DNA of 64,000 nt from Nitrospira sp. (GCA_002634385.1 NSJL01000020.1:1-64000), one strand, 5' to 3'. Positions 24,013 through 32,649 are shown, counted from the first letter of the stretch. Numbers and translations are program-made. The notes: generated by a model not told the origin, from the sequence alone.

Positions 24013-24531
24013 GTGAAAGTGCCTCTTTTTCTCCTCCTGGCGTTTGCGGTCGTCCTCTTGTCCGGGGCGGTCACGTTTGCAATCCATGAAACCATTCCCT
24101 CGGAAACGCAGGTCGCGATGCCGGGGGCCGATGCGCAGAAGCTCGGCGAGTATATCCTGCGGGGCAGCCCTTACACCCAATGGAAGATGTGGCCCGGGAA
24201 GGGGAGGTTTTATAAGGGAACGGAGCCCCACGGGGTGCTGCTTACCACCTATGTCAATGATACCGCGTATAGTTCGATCCGGAGCGGGAGGGGGGTGCTG
24301 TCCGACGGCTCCCTCATCGTCAAGGAGAATTATACTCCGGAAAAGACGCTGACCTCTCTTACCGTTATGTACAAGGTAAAGGGGTATAGTCCAAAGGCGG
24401 GGAACTGGTTCTGGGCGAAATACACCCCGGAAGGAAAAGCGGAGACGGCGGGTGACCTCGAGATGTGCATCCAATGCCACGGAAAGAACAAGGAAAACGA
24501 TTATATCATGACCGAAAGACTGAAAAAATAG
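24013..24531 (+). CDS. Exported cytochrome P460 family protein
   Basis: 172 aa from a GTG with AAGGAGGTG just upstream. The signal peptide runs to about residue 25. The P460 family core is visible: KMWPGKGRFYKGTEPHG, VKENYTPEKTLTSLTVMYKVKGY, NWFWAKYTPEG, and a single haem-c attachment motif CIQCH near residue 159. Known members oxidise hydroxylamine/NO or are cytochromes c' beta binding NO. Which of these applies here is not decidable from the sequence. It heads a three-gene exported operon (gaps of 18 and 36 bp). Confidence 0.87.
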   Translation: MKVPLFLLLAFAVVLLSGAVTFAIHETIPSETQVAMPGADAQKLGEYILRGSPYTQWKMWPGKGRFYKGTEPHGVLLTTYVNDTAYSSIRSGRGVLSDGSLIVKENYTPEKTLTSLTVMYKVKGYSPKAGNWFWAKYTPEGKAETAGDLEMCIQCHGKNKENDYIMTERLKK

Positions 24532-24549
24532 AAAGGCTGCCTGGCTGAG

Positions 24550-25239
24550 ATGAAAATCCTCCATATGCTGAAAGTATTCCTTACCGTCTTCCTCCTCGTC
24601 TCTATCACGGCGCTGCTTACTGCCGCGGATATTCCCCGCCCGCATGGAAAGGGTGACCGTGCCGCCCATGACACCTTCACCCCCGGCACCGACAGGCCTT
24701 TCGATACCCTGATGTATGACGCCGTGCGCATCATGCACCGCGACATGGGTGCCGTCAAAAAATACGGCGATCCCGATCTGGACTTCGTCTCCCTGATGAT
24801 CCCCCATCACCAGGGCGCGGTCGATATGGCGAGGGTGGTGCTTCTGTACGGCAAGGACAGGGAATTGGGCAATCTTGCGCAGCGTATCATCGCGTCCCAG
24901 GTCACTGAAATACGGATCATGAAGGAGTGGAAGGCGCGGCAGACCCTGGCGCGGCAGGCGGTATCCGGGGAAGCGTTTTACCCTCTCCTGGAGAAGGCAC
25001 ATGCCGCGATGCACCGGAATATGGAGAATGCGCCGAGGACCGGCGATCCCGACCACGACTTCGCTGTCCTGATGATCCCCCATCACCAGGGCGCGGTCGA
25101 TATGGCGAAGGCCCTGCTGCTCCATGGAAAGGACCCGGAGATGCGCACCCTGGCGCAGCAGATGATCACTGAGCAGCAGTACGAAATCGATCTCATGCAA
25201 TCCTGGCTCAAGACCCATCAGCTTCCCGAGACAAAATGA
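24550..25239 (+). CDS. Exported tandem DUF305 protein
   Basis: 229 aa. Signal peptide MKILHMLKVFLTVFLLVSITALLTA, then two DUF305 copies (about 55-135 and 140-225). Each has the MMHRDM-type entry (IMHRDMGAVKKYGDPDLDF; MHRNMENAPRTGDPDHDF) and the hallmark MIPHHQGAVDMA, followed by IAS/ITxQ...EI-x-x-M. DUF305 is a ferritin-like four-helix family, often plasmid- or metal-resistance-linked; the His-rich motif suggests metal binding. DNA around the two HHQGAVDMA motifs is nearly identical, pointing to internal duplication. Confidence 0.9.
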   Translation: MKILHMLKVFLTVFLLVSITALLTAADIPRPHGKGDRAAHDTFTPGTDRPFDTLMYDAVRIMHRDMGAVKKYGDPDLDFVSLMIPHHQGAVDMARVVLLYGKDRELGNLAQRIIASQVTEIRIMKEWKARQTLARQAVSGEAFYPLLEKAHAAMHRNMENAPRTGDPDHDFAVLMIPHHQGAVDMAKALLLHGKDPEMRTLAQQMITEQQYEIDLMQSWLKTHQLPETK

Positions 25240-25275
25240 ACAGGAACGAAACAGCGTCGGACAAAGGAGAGCACT

Positions 25276-26667
25276 ATGGGAAAAATTCTTTTCTTCGTGG
25301 CAGCGGCGGTAGCGGTATACGCCGCCCCGGTTCTTGCGCTCCCCCAGCCCCGGGACCGGGTCTATACCGCGGACCAGATCAGTAACACCGTCTCTGTCAT
25401 CAACCCTGTCACCAATACGCTCCTCGGCCAGATACGCCTGGGCAATGCCCGGCCTGATATCGTGAGCCCCCTCTACAAGGGGGAGATCAATGTTCACGGC
25501 CTCGGGTTCTCCCCGGACCACAGGACGCTTATCGCCGTCTCCACCGGTTCCAATTCCGTGACGTTCATCGATACCGCAACCAACACGGTAAAAGGGACTG
25601 TATACATAGGCCGTTCTCCCCACGAGGGGTTCTTCACCCCGGATGGCAGAGAGGTATGGGTGGTGGTGCGGGGAGAGAATTATATATCGGTGATCGATCC
25701 CGCCACCTACCGCGAGACGGGACGTATCGCCACCACCAGCGGGCCGGGCATGGTGGTCTTCCACCCCGGCGGAAAGTATGCGTATGTATGCAACAGCTTC
25801 AACCCGGTGATGGAGGTGGTGGATGTGGCGCAGCGTGCGGTGGTGAAGAGGATCGGCGTGGTCAGTCCCTTTTCCCCCTATCTCGTCATGACCCCTGACC
25901 AGCGAGAGATCTGGCTTACTCATAAGGATGCAGGAAAAGTCACCCGCATCGATGCGGAGAGGCTGGAGGTCCTCGGCGTCTTCGATACGGGATTCATTAC
26001 CAATCACCTGCATTTTGCAAAAACGTCGAAGGGGGTGCTGGTCTATGTTACCGTGGGAGGGGAGAATGTCGTAAAGGTTTTTACCGCCGATGCAGCGCCG
26101 AAGCTGGTGGCGACGATCCCGGTGGGTGCGCTTCCCCACGGAATATGGCCTTCCGATGACGGCAGCCGCATGTATGTGGGCCTGGAGAACAGCGATGCGG
26201 TGGACGTCATCGATACGGATGCCAACAGGGTGGTCACCCGGATCCCGGTGGGACAGGCGCCGCAGGCCCTGGTGTATGTTTCCGGGGCGGTTCCGCAGGG
26301 GGCGGGCAATGCCAATCTGTTACCCCGGCCGGAAACCCCTCCCAATATCAATATCCCTCTGCTCCCTGCCACAGGCGATGCCAGGGGGGGTGTGGTGGTG
26401 CGGAACCTGGGGTTGGTGGATGCTTTTGAGGTCAATGTATTCAAACTCAAGCCTGATACTGTCTACCGCGTTTTTCTCGCAGAACGCAAGGAGCCCCTGG
26501 CGGTGGTGAAGACGAACGCAAAAGGTATGGGTACGGTGACCTCCATAGGCCCGGTGAAGGAGATCGTTTCCCCCCTCAGCAAGCAGTCCCCTGAAGCGAG
26601 CCGCATTCTGGTCATGGAGGGGGAGACCGCGCCGGACACCGCAAAGGCTGCGTTGACAAGCCGTTGA
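25276..26667 (+). CDS. Exported YVTN/YncE-like beta-propeller protein
   Basis: 463 aa. Signal peptide MGKILFFVAAAVAVYAAPVLA. Residues about 28-340 contain blades of the YVTN type: VYTADQISNTVSVINPVTNT, SNSVTFIDTATNTVKGTVYIG, YISVIDPATYRETGRI, YVCNSFNPVMEVVDVAQRAVVKRI and YVGLENSDAVDVIDTDANRVVTRIPVG. A C-terminal domain of about 110 aa with predicted beta strands (GGVVVRNLGLVDAFEVNVFKL) is less usual. Such propellers occur with periplasmic redox proteins, which fits the P460 and DUF305 neighbours. Ligand unknown. Confidence 0.87.
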   Translation: MGKILFFVAAAVAVYAAPVLALPQPRDRVYTADQISNTVSVINPVTNTLLGQIRLGNARPDIVSPLYKGEINVHGLGFSPDHRTLIAVSTGSNSVTFIDTATNTVKGTVYIGRSPHEGFFTPDGREVWVVVRGENYISVIDPATYRETGRIATTSGPGMVVFHPGGKYAYVCNSFNPVMEVVDVAQRAVVKRIGVVSPFSPYLVMTPDQREIWLTHKDAGKVTRIDAERLEVLGVFDTGFITNHLHFAKTSKGVLVYVTVGGENVVKVFTADAAPKLVATIPVGALPHGIWPSDDGSRMYVGLENSDAVDVIDTDANRVVTRIPVGQAPQALVYVSGAVPQGAGNANLLPRPETPPNINIPLLPATGDARGGVVVRNLGLVDAFEVNVFKLKPDTVYRVFLAERKEPLAVVKTNAKGMGTVTSIGPVKEIVSPLSKQSPEASRILVMEGETAPDTAKAALTSR

Positions 26668-26695
26668 GGGGTACCGGCTTCCCCCTTTCTCCTCC

Positions 26696-26724
26696 TTGAC
26701 AAGGGAAAAGACAGAGAGTAATCT
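26696..26724 (+). promoter_or_regulatory. Promoter of the rubrerythrin-like operon
   Basis: TTGACA (26696-26701), 17-nt spacer, TAATCT (26719-26724). Predicted start near 26731, leaving a leader of about 100 nt. Confidence 0.65.
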
Positions 26725-26829
26725 TAAGGGAGCGATGTTGTTCCTGCCGCTCCCTTCCGCGGGCCATGCGGCGGGAGCGCAGGGCACCCGTACAGGATGA
26801 CTTGGATCAAGTGGAAGGGAGGAGTGGGA

Positions 26830-27315
26830 ATGGTGACAGGCAAAGAGGATCTGCTGCAGGCGCTCGTTGATGCCTTCCTTATGGAAAAAGGAACGAGGGA
26901 GTTCTATCTGCATGCGGCGGAGAGGGCAGCGGGTCAGGCGGCGAGGGAGATGTTCAGGGAGCTTTCGTGCTGGGAGGACGGGCACATGAGGTATGTCCAG
27001 TATCTCTACCAGGCGCTGCTGGATGACCGGGAGATGCAGACCTTCGGGGAGTTCAGGGAAAAGAGCGCCGCACCCGATACCGAAGCGGGCATTCCGGTAA
27101 AGGACCTGAAAGAGGTTGTGGAGGAATACAGTTTCGCCGATGACAAAGAGGCGCTGGTGGTGGCCCTCGAGATAGAGGGCAAAGCATACAACCTGTACCG
27201 TTCTCTCTCGGAGACCGCTGCGGATTCCAACGCGAGAGTGGTGTTCCGGGAGATGATGGAGCAGGAGAAGAAGCATATCGGGGTCCTCAACGAACTGAAA
27301 AAAAGTATTTCATGA
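26830..27315 (+). CDS. Ferritin-like/rubrerythrin-family diiron protein
   Basis: 161 aa from the ATG at 26830 (GGGAGGAG five to six bases upstream). Four-helix pattern with metal ligands in two E...ExxH-like repeats: FLMEKGTREFYLHAAERA with SCWEDGHMRYVQ, and ALEIEGKAYNLYRSLSE with MMEQEKKHIGVLNELKK. No rubredoxin domain, so it is an erythrin-like peroxidase or sulfur-stress protein. It opens a run of four closely spaced plus-strand genes with the DsrC-like and DUF255 genes. Confidence 0.85.
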   Translation: MVTGKEDLLQALVDAFLMEKGTREFYLHAAERAAGQAAREMFRELSCWEDGHMRYVQYLYQALLDDREMQTFGEFREKSAAPDTEAGIPVKDLKEVVEEYSFADDKEALVVALEIEGKAYNLYRSLSETAADSNARVVFREMMEQEKKHIGVLNELKKSIS

Positions 27316-27340
27316 AGGCGGTACGCCGAAGGAGGCCGTC

Positions 27341-27799
27341 ATGGTCCATGCAGAGGAGTACGATGCGCTGCTGAAGGATATCGGACGGGAGTATTTCGTG
27401 CCCACCATCCGCTACGTGCCCGATCTGGCGGCGTGGGCGAGGCAGAACCGTGTCGATCTCCATGAGCCGCGGCAGCCCATGAAGCTGGTGGTCGATGAGG
27501 AAGAAGGACTCGTCATGGTGGTCCAGGCGGAGGTGGCGGAGGATATCCTCGATGCGATCATCACCGGCCTGGATGTGCGGTGGCAGGTGGTGGACAACGC
27601 GGAGGACCTTTCCCTGCGGTTCGATACGATGGAGCGGCGTCTGGCGTATTGTTTCCTGAAAGAGTATGCGAGAACCCGGGAGAGCCTTGCAGAGGACGAG
27701 CGCCTCGAAGATGAATGGGCACTGCGGCAGATGGAGAGGCTGGGACTTTTCGACCGGGTCCGCATGGCGGAAAGGGACATGCAGGGCCGCAGAGGGTGA
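27341..27799 (+). CDS. Hypothetical protein
   Basis: 152 aa, acidic, cytosolic. N-terminal half alpha/beta (YVPDLAAWARQNRVDLHEP; EEGLVMVVQAEVAEDILDAIITG), C-terminal half a long charged helix (LAYCFLKEYARTRESLAEDERLEDEWALRQMERLG). No family recognised. It sits 25 bp after the rubrerythrin-like gene and 10 bp before the DsrC-like gene, so a shared job with them is likely. Confidence 0.7.
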   Translation: MVHAEEYDALLKDIGREYFVPTIRYVPDLAAWARQNRVDLHEPRQPMKLVVDEEEGLVMVVQAEVAEDILDAIITGLDVRWQVVDNAEDLSLRFDTMERRLAYCFLKEYARTRESLAEDERLEDEWALRQMERLGLFDRVRMAERDMQGRRG

Positions 27800-27809
27800 G
27801 GGACGGAGG

Positions 27810-28154
27810 ATGCCTGTCTTTGAGCACAAGGGCGTGCGCATTGCGGTGGATGAAGAGGGGTATCTCGTGGATCCCGATGAATGGACAGAGGAGATTGCAC
27901 GCGCCCTGGCAGCCAGGGAAGGGGTCTATGAGCTCACCCCGGACAGGTTGGACATCATACGGTTCATGAGGGAGTATTACCGGAAATATAATTTTTTTCC
28001 CCTGCTGGGCGCGGTATGCAAGAACATTCACCGGCCGAGGGACTGTTTCAATGAGGTGTTCATGGGCCCCTTGACTGCATGGAAGATAGCGGGCCTCCCC
28101 AAGCCCGATGAACATGTCATCGCCTATCTGCGCGGCGAAGGGGGAGTGACATAG
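27810..28154 (+). CDS. DsrC/TusE-family protein lacking the redox cysteines
   Basis: 114 aa. The family fold is clear: GVRIAVDEEGYLVDPDEWTEEIARALA, YELTPDRLDIIRFMREYYRKYNFFP and the hallmark IAGLPKP near the C terminus. In DsrC and TusE this is followed at once by a terminal x-C-V/I. Here the chain instead continues DEHVIAYLRGEGGVT, and the second conserved Cys ten residues earlier is Trp (TAWKIAGLPKP). It therefore cannot carry sulfur or form the DsrC trisulfide, and resembles the cysteine-less group called RspA. Start at 27810, the ATG preceded by GGGACGGAGG. Confidence 0.88.
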   Translation: MPVFEHKGVRIAVDEEGYLVDPDEWTEEIARALAAREGVYELTPDRLDIIRFMREYYRKYNFFPLLGAVCKNIHRPRDCFNEVFMGPLTAWKIAGLPKPDEHVIAYLRGEGGVT

Positions 28155-28167
28155 GGGGAGGCGCCTC

Positions 28168-30120
28168 ATGAACAGGCTTGCAGGGGAAAAGTCCCCCTAC
28201 CTCAGGCATGCTGCGGACCAGAAGATCCATTGGTACCCGTGGTCCGACGAGGCTTTTGAAAGAGCGCGGCAGGAAGATAAGCCCCTCTTCCTCAGCTCCG
28301 GAGCGGTGTGGTGCCACTGGTGCCATGTGATGGCAAAGGAATGCTTCTTCGATGAGGAAGTGGCCCGGCTCCTGAACGACCACTTCATCTCCATAAAGCT
28401 GGACAGGGATGAGAGGCCCGATATCGACAGGAGATACCAGAAGGCGGTTTCCGCCATGGGCAGCGGGGGTGGATGGCCCCTCAGTGTCTTTCTCACGCCG
28501 GACAGGAAACCCTTTTTCGGGGGCACCTACTTCCCCCCCGAGGACAGCTACGGCCGGCCGGGTTTCAAGAAGGTGCTGCGTGCGGTGATCGAGCTGTACC
28601 GGACGAAGAGGGACGAGGTCTCCCGGTATACCGGCGAGCTCATGGCGTTCATCAGGCCCGGGACGCTGCAGCAGGGGGAGGTGAGTCCTGCCCTGCTCGA
28701 TGCTGCGCTGCGGAATATGAGCTCCCTTTTCGATCCGCAAAGCGGGGGATTCGGGACCGCCCCGAAGTTCCCCGCGCCGGGGGCGCTGGGATTCCTGCTC
28801 AACCGGTTCTTCTTCTCCCGGGACGAAGGCATCGGGCTCATGGTGCGGAAAACCCTCGAGGCAATGGCGAAGGGCGGGTTCCATGACCAACTCAAGGGCG
28901 GATTTCACCGGTATTCCGTCGATGCGTCCTGGATCATCCCTCATTTCGAAAAAATGGCGGACGACAATTCGTGGCTCCTGAGAAACTACAGCGATGCCTG
29001 TTCCGTTTTCGGGGACGGGTATTTCAGGGAGGTGGTGCGCGGTATCATCTCTTTTACCGCCGACGTGCTCTCCGACCCCGGGGGTGGCTTTTATGCGAGC
29101 CAGGACGCCGATGTCACCCCCGACGACGAGGGAGGATACTTTACCTGGACGGACGGGGAATTCCGGGAGGTCCTCACCGCGGAGGAGTACGAGGTGCTCT
29201 CCTTGCATCTTCTCCATGAGAGGGGGACCATGCATCACGATCCCTCCAAAAGGGTCCTGTTCATCTCCGCGGAGCCGAAGAAGATCGCCGCGCGGACCGG
29301 CAGGCAGGAGGAAGAGGTCCGGGAGATCATTGCCCGGGGCAAGGGCAAGCTGCTCCGTGCCAGGGACAGGCGGAAAGCGCCCTTTGTGGACAGCACCCTC
29401 TATACCTCCCTGAACGGAATGTACATCACTGCCTACCTGAAAGCGTTCAGGGTCCTGGGGGAAGAGGAGGTCAGGGATTTTGCGCTGAAGAGCCTTCAGA
29501 GAATGCTGCGGGACCACCGCACCGGTGACGGCCTGCTCCACACTGCGGGGATAAAGGCCCTCCTGGACGACTATATCTACCTGATCGAAGCGCTGCACGC
29601 CGCCTATGAGGAAACGGGGGATTCCGCCTGGCTCGCCGAAGCGGACAACATGATGGAACAGTGCCTGGAGCGCTTCTGGGACGGCTCCGAAGGGGGCTTC
29701 TTCGATGCGGAAACCGAGGTCCTGGGCTTGCGGCTGAAAGGGATAGAAGATATTCCCCACCCCTCGGCCAATGCGGTGGGCATTCCGCTCCTTTTCTCCC
29801 TCGCCGATGCCGCCGGAAAAGAGAGATACCGCGGATACGCCGTAAAGGCGCTGCATGCCTTTGCCGCAAAGGCAGGGGATTTCGGGGTCCACGCCGGGAG
29901 CTATTTTAGCGCGGTGGATGCGTATTTCTCTCCGCTGACGCTGACGGTGGAGACATCTCCCGGAAGCGATCTCGCCCGCGCGGCCCGCGAAGTGTTCAGA
30001 CCGTATAAGAGCATCGTCTACAAAGGCGATACGGGACGGATCATCCCCTGCTCCAAGGATGTCTGTCACGAGCCGGTGGAGAGCCCCGGGAAACTCCGCT
30101 CTATAATTGCTGCTGTGTAA
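28168..30120 (+). CDS. DUF255 thioredoxin-domain protein (YyaL/SPATA20-like)
   Basis: 650 aa. N-terminal thioredoxin-like domain with the family hallmark NRLAGEKSPYLRHAA, WYPWSDEAFERA and the CxxC in WCHWCHVM (about residues 49-55), then GGGWPLSVFLTPDRKPFFGGTYFPP. The rest is an (alpha/alpha)6 toroid as in glycan epimerases/glucosidases (FEKMADDNSWLLRNYSDA, DADVTPDDEGGYFTWT). Function remains unknown in the family. Start supported by GGGGGAGG. The stop is followed by a hairpin repeat separating it from the convergent antiporter gene. Confidence 0.93.
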   Translation: MNRLAGEKSPYLRHAADQKIHWYPWSDEAFERARQEDKPLFLSSGAVWCHWCHVMAKECFFDEEVARLLNDHFISIKLDRDERPDIDRRYQKAVSAMGSGGGWPLSVFLTPDRKPFFGGTYFPPEDSYGRPGFKKVLRAVIELYRTKRDEVSRYTGELMAFIRPGTLQQGEVSPALLDAALRNMSSLFDPQSGGFGTAPKFPAPGALGFLLNRFFFSRDEGIGLMVRKTLEAMAKGGFHDQLKGGFHRYSVDASWIIPHFEKMADDNSWLLRNYSDACSVFGDGYFREVVRGIISFTADVLSDPGGGFYASQDADVTPDDEGGYFTWTDGEFREVLTAEEYEVLSLHLLHERGTMHHDPSKRVLFISAEPKKIAARTGRQEEEVREIIARGKGKLLRARDRRKAPFVDSTLYTSLNGMYITAYLKAFRVLGEEEVRDFALKSLQRMLRDHRTGDGLLHTAGIKALLDDYIYLIEALHAAYEETGDSAWLAEADNMMEQCLERFWDGSEGGFFDAETEVLGLRLKGIEDIPHPSANAVGIPLLFSLADAAGKERYRGYAVKALHAFAAKAGDFGVHAGSYFSAVDAYFSPLTLTVETSPGSDLARAAREVFRPYKSIVYKGDTGRIIPCSKDVCHEPVESPGKLRSIIAAV

Positions 30121-30240
30121 CCCCTCCCGACCTCCCCTTACCCTAAGGGGAGGAGCAGATTCCCCGGAATCCCCTTCTTTCCTAAGAAATGGGTCCGAAG
30201 TCCCCCTCTTAGATAAGAGGGGGTGAGGGGGAGTTACCTA
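30121..30240. repeat. Convergent-junction hairpin repeat, copy 2
   Basis: Carries GTAACCCC, the CCTCCCCTTA/TAAGGGGAGG hairpin and the CCCCCTCTT/AAGAGGGGG hairpin with the tail GTGAGGGGGAGTTA, as at 7671-7765, with about 25 extra bases between the hairpins. Confidence 0.7.
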
Positions 30241-30262
30241 TCATCGTATCCCGATTCTGTAC

Positions 30263-31300
30263 TCAGTGCGACAGCAGGATTGCCGCAACATAAACGAGAT
30301 ACAGCAGTCCGCCCGTGAGCAGCGACCAGGGAGATATCCTCCCGCGGAAGTGGATTTCTGCAATCATGACCAGCGCAGAGGAGAGTGCCAGAACGGCGGA
30401 AAGGATGCCGAGACCGGAGAGATTCCACTCGGTGAACAGCAAACCCACCGAAACAGGAAAGGTGGACTGGAACACCATAGCCCCGGTGATATTCCCCATG
30501 GCCAGGGTATCCTTTCCCTTCAGTGTCCAGGTGACACTGTTGAATTTCTCGGGCAGCTCCGTTGCAATGGGGGCAACCAGCAATGCGAAGAGGAGCGGGC
30601 TCATTCCCCACGAGGCGGAGAGTTTTTCAATGCTCCCCACGAAGACATGCGCGCCGCCTACCATGAGACCCAGTGCCGCCATCACCTGGAAGAGGATAAG
30701 AAAGAGCCTCTCCGGGCCATGACCCTCCGGGGAATCCCCCGCTCCCTTCTCCTGCCGTCTGCCGAGGGAGATGAGCTTGCGAAGATACAATTCCTGCGCA
30801 TGCATGATATCTTCGCTTTCTCCGGTGAAGGTTCTGTATGCATATACCAGGTAGCCGGCAACGAGCAGCAGGGCGATCACGATGTGCCCCCTGACAAAGA
30901 GGGGCAGGAGAATGGCCGCTCCATACAACGCTATGAAAAAGAGGAGATCCCTCTTCAGGGAGGGGGCCTCGACGAGCAACTCGAACTCTCTCTTCTTCCG
31001 GAAAAAGCTGACGGCTACCGAAATCCCTACGAGGAAAAGGGCGAGGGTCGAGAGCATGAAGGGGGCGCCGAGGATGGCCCCGACCCCGATACTCTTTGCC
31101 GCATCGCCGCCGTGCATCAATATGGCTACGAAAGGGAGAATGGTCTCCGGGAGGGCGGTCCCCACTGCCGCGAGAATGCTCCCCACCACGGCCTGCGAAA
31201 GGGAGAGCCTTCTGCCGAGGGACTCCACGCCGTTGGTAAAGACTTCGGCGCTCGCCAGGATCATGAGAAGGCTGAGGAGGAGAAAGAGTATTTCCGTCAT
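30263..31300 (-). CDS. Ca2+/Na+ antiporter-family (CaCA) membrane protein
   Basis: 345 aa with about 10 hydrophobic segments. Two inverted alpha-repeats carry the ion-binding signatures: GSILAAVGTALPETILPF (about 42-58) and LLVAPIATELPEKFNSVTW (about 245-263), each with the key Glu. A central cytosolic loop (about 170-205) is charged. It should exchange Ca2+ or another cation for Na+ or H+ across the inner membrane. It lies 3 bp downstream of a universal stress protein gene, so the two form an operon. Confidence 0.9.
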   Translation of the reverse strand: MTEILFLLLSLLMILASAEVFTNGVESLGRRLSLSQAVVGSILAAVGTALPETILPFVAILMHGGDAAKSIGVGAILGAPFMLSTLALFLVGISVAVSFFRKKREFELLVEAPSLKRDLLFFIALYGAAILLPLFVRGHIVIALLLVAGYLVYAYRTFTGESEDIMHAQELYLRKLISLGRRQEKGAGDSPEGHGPERLFLILFQVMAALGLMVGGAHVFVGSIEKLSASWGMSPLLFALLVAPIATELPEKFNSVTWTLKGKDTLAMGNITGAMVFQSTFPVSVGLLFTEWNLSGLGILSAVLALSSALVMIAEIHFRGRISPWSLLTGGLLYLVYVAAILLSH

Positions 31301-31303
31301 AGC

Positions 31304-32182
31304 CTAGCGGATGATCAACACGGGACAGGGCGAGGATTTGATCACGGCTTCCGAAACACTCCCCAGGAGCACCTCTTTTATATACGACACTCCTTTTGCT
31401 CCCATGATGATAAGGTCTGCGTCTTTTTCCGCAGCCGTTTGATTGATTACCTTATAGGGAACCCCTATGGTGACGGCTCTTTCCACGCCGCTGCAGCCGG
31501 CCAGAAAGGAGCAGAGACTCTCCTCCGCCCCGCGCAGCAGGTGACGGATATACTCGTTTCTCCCGGCCTCGCTTATCTCTTGCAGCTTTGCAAAGCTCCT
31601 CTCCAAGGTAAGGCTTGAAACGGCATGGACCATGATCAGTGCGGCAGAGCTCTTCTCCGCCAGGGAACGGGCCGCTTCCATGGCCCTCCGTGAATTCTCG
31701 GAGAAATCCACCGCGCAGACGATCCTCTTTATTGCCGTAGCCCCCAGGGTCGCTCCTTCCGCTTTCCCCCCCCTGACGACCAGGAGCGGGATCGGGAGCG
31801 ACCGTATCAGCCTTTCCGAGCTGCTCGGCCGTATCAGGTGGGAGCGGTGTCCGAGTACAAGGACATCGGAAGAAAGCTCTCTGAAAGAGGCAGTGAAGGT
31901 CTCTACCAGCCTCCCCACAGCGAAGGTATGGTCAGTGCGAATCCCCTGGGAGGCGATCTTCTGCTCCCACTCTTTCAGGAGTGCGTTATCGGCTTCCCTC
32001 TCTTTCTCGATGTACGGCATCATGTAGGCAGGGGGAGTGAGGGCATAGTTCATCACATGCAGCAGGTGTACCTCTGCGTCCCCCTCCGCCGAAGAACGGG
32101 CAAGCCAGAGGGCATAGGCAAGCACCTTTTCGGTGTCGCTTCCAAGATCGACGGCAGCAAGAATTTTTCTCCAGAGTGTCAT
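31304..32182 (-). CDS. Tandem universal stress protein
   Basis: 292 aa with two Usp domains (about 1-145 and 150-292). The second has the ATP-binding signature GAKGVSYIKEVLLGSVSEAVI (Gx2Gx9GS) and ends with CPVLII. The first has a degenerate loop (LGHRSHLIRPSSSERLI) and probably does not bind ATP in the same way. The gene precedes the cation antiporter by 3 bp; fusion or pairing of Usp proteins with transporters is common, which suggests nucleotide-dependent control of transport. Confidence 0.9.
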   Translation of the reverse strand: MTLWRKILAAVDLGSDTEKVLAYALWLARSSAEGDAEVHLLHVMNYALTPPAYMMPYIEKEREADNALLKEWEQKIASQGIRTDHTFAVGRLVETFTASFRELSSDVLVLGHRSHLIRPSSSERLIRSLPIPLLVVRGGKAEGATLGATAIKRIVCAVDFSENSRRAMEAARSLAEKSSAALIMVHAVSSLTLERSFAKLQEISEAGRNEYIRHLLRGAEESLCSFLAGCSGVERAVTIGVPYKVINQTAAEKDADLIIMGAKGVSYIKEVLLGSVSEAVIKSSPCPVLIIR

Positions 32183-32338
32183 GTGCGGTATCCCTTCGGT
32201 GTCTTCTCTGCTGCTTATTATACCCGGTTTAGGGGGAAAATGGCAGGAACAGGCGCTATTTTACTTTAAAATTTTATGATACGGGGATGGCGGGCTGCAG
32301 CACTGCCGGGGAAGGGAGGAAGGGGAAAGCGAAAAGCA

Positions 32339-32358
32339 GGGGCGGGGTAAACCGCCCC
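32339..32358 (-). terminator. Intrinsic terminator of the HU gene
   Basis: Minus strand: GGGGCGG / CCGCCCC stem with a 6-nt loop, then TGCTTTTCGCTTT. It lies about 10 bp after the stop codon. Confidence 0.65.
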
Positions 32359-32367
32359 CACCAGCTA

Positions 32368-32649
32368 TTATCGTATCGCGTCTTTCAGGGTCTTTCCAGC
32401 GGTGAACTTCGGGATTTTGGTTGCGGGAATCTTGATTTCCGCTCCGGTTCTCGGGTTCCGGCCCTTCCGTGCCTTCCTCTTGGATACTGAAAACGTACCG
32501 AAGCCGACGAGGGTGACTTTCTGACCTTTCTTGAGTGAAACCTTTACTGCATCCAGCGTTGCATCGAGCGCCTTTGTCGCATCAGCCTTGGTGAGGCCCG
32601 CTCCTGAAGCAATCTTGTCGATGAGCTCTGCTTTTGTCATTCTCTTCAT
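32368..32649 (-). CDS. HU-family DNA-binding protein
   Basis: 93 aa nucleoid protein. [26 protein letters not shown] helices, [24 protein letters not shown] arm with the conserved Pro-bearing beta hairpin that enters the minor groove, and [15 protein letters not shown]. The ATG at 32649 or the one at 32640 (MTKAEL) may be used; AAAGGGGGG lies just upstream. Own promoter and terminator, so a single-gene unit. Confidence 0.97.
   Translation of the reverse strand: MKRMTKAELIDKIASGAGLTKADATKALDATLDAVKVSLKKGQKVTLVGFGTFSVSKRKARKGRNPRTGAEIKIPATKIPKFTAGKTLKDAIR

Noticed and set aside
23998..26139. 713-aa minus-strand open frame
   Set aside because: Lies opposite three clear exported-protein genes with ribosome-binding sites.
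28117..30069. 650-aa minus-strand open frame
   Set aside because: Exact antisense shadow of the DUF255 gene, Gly/Arg/Pro/His-rich and without motifs.
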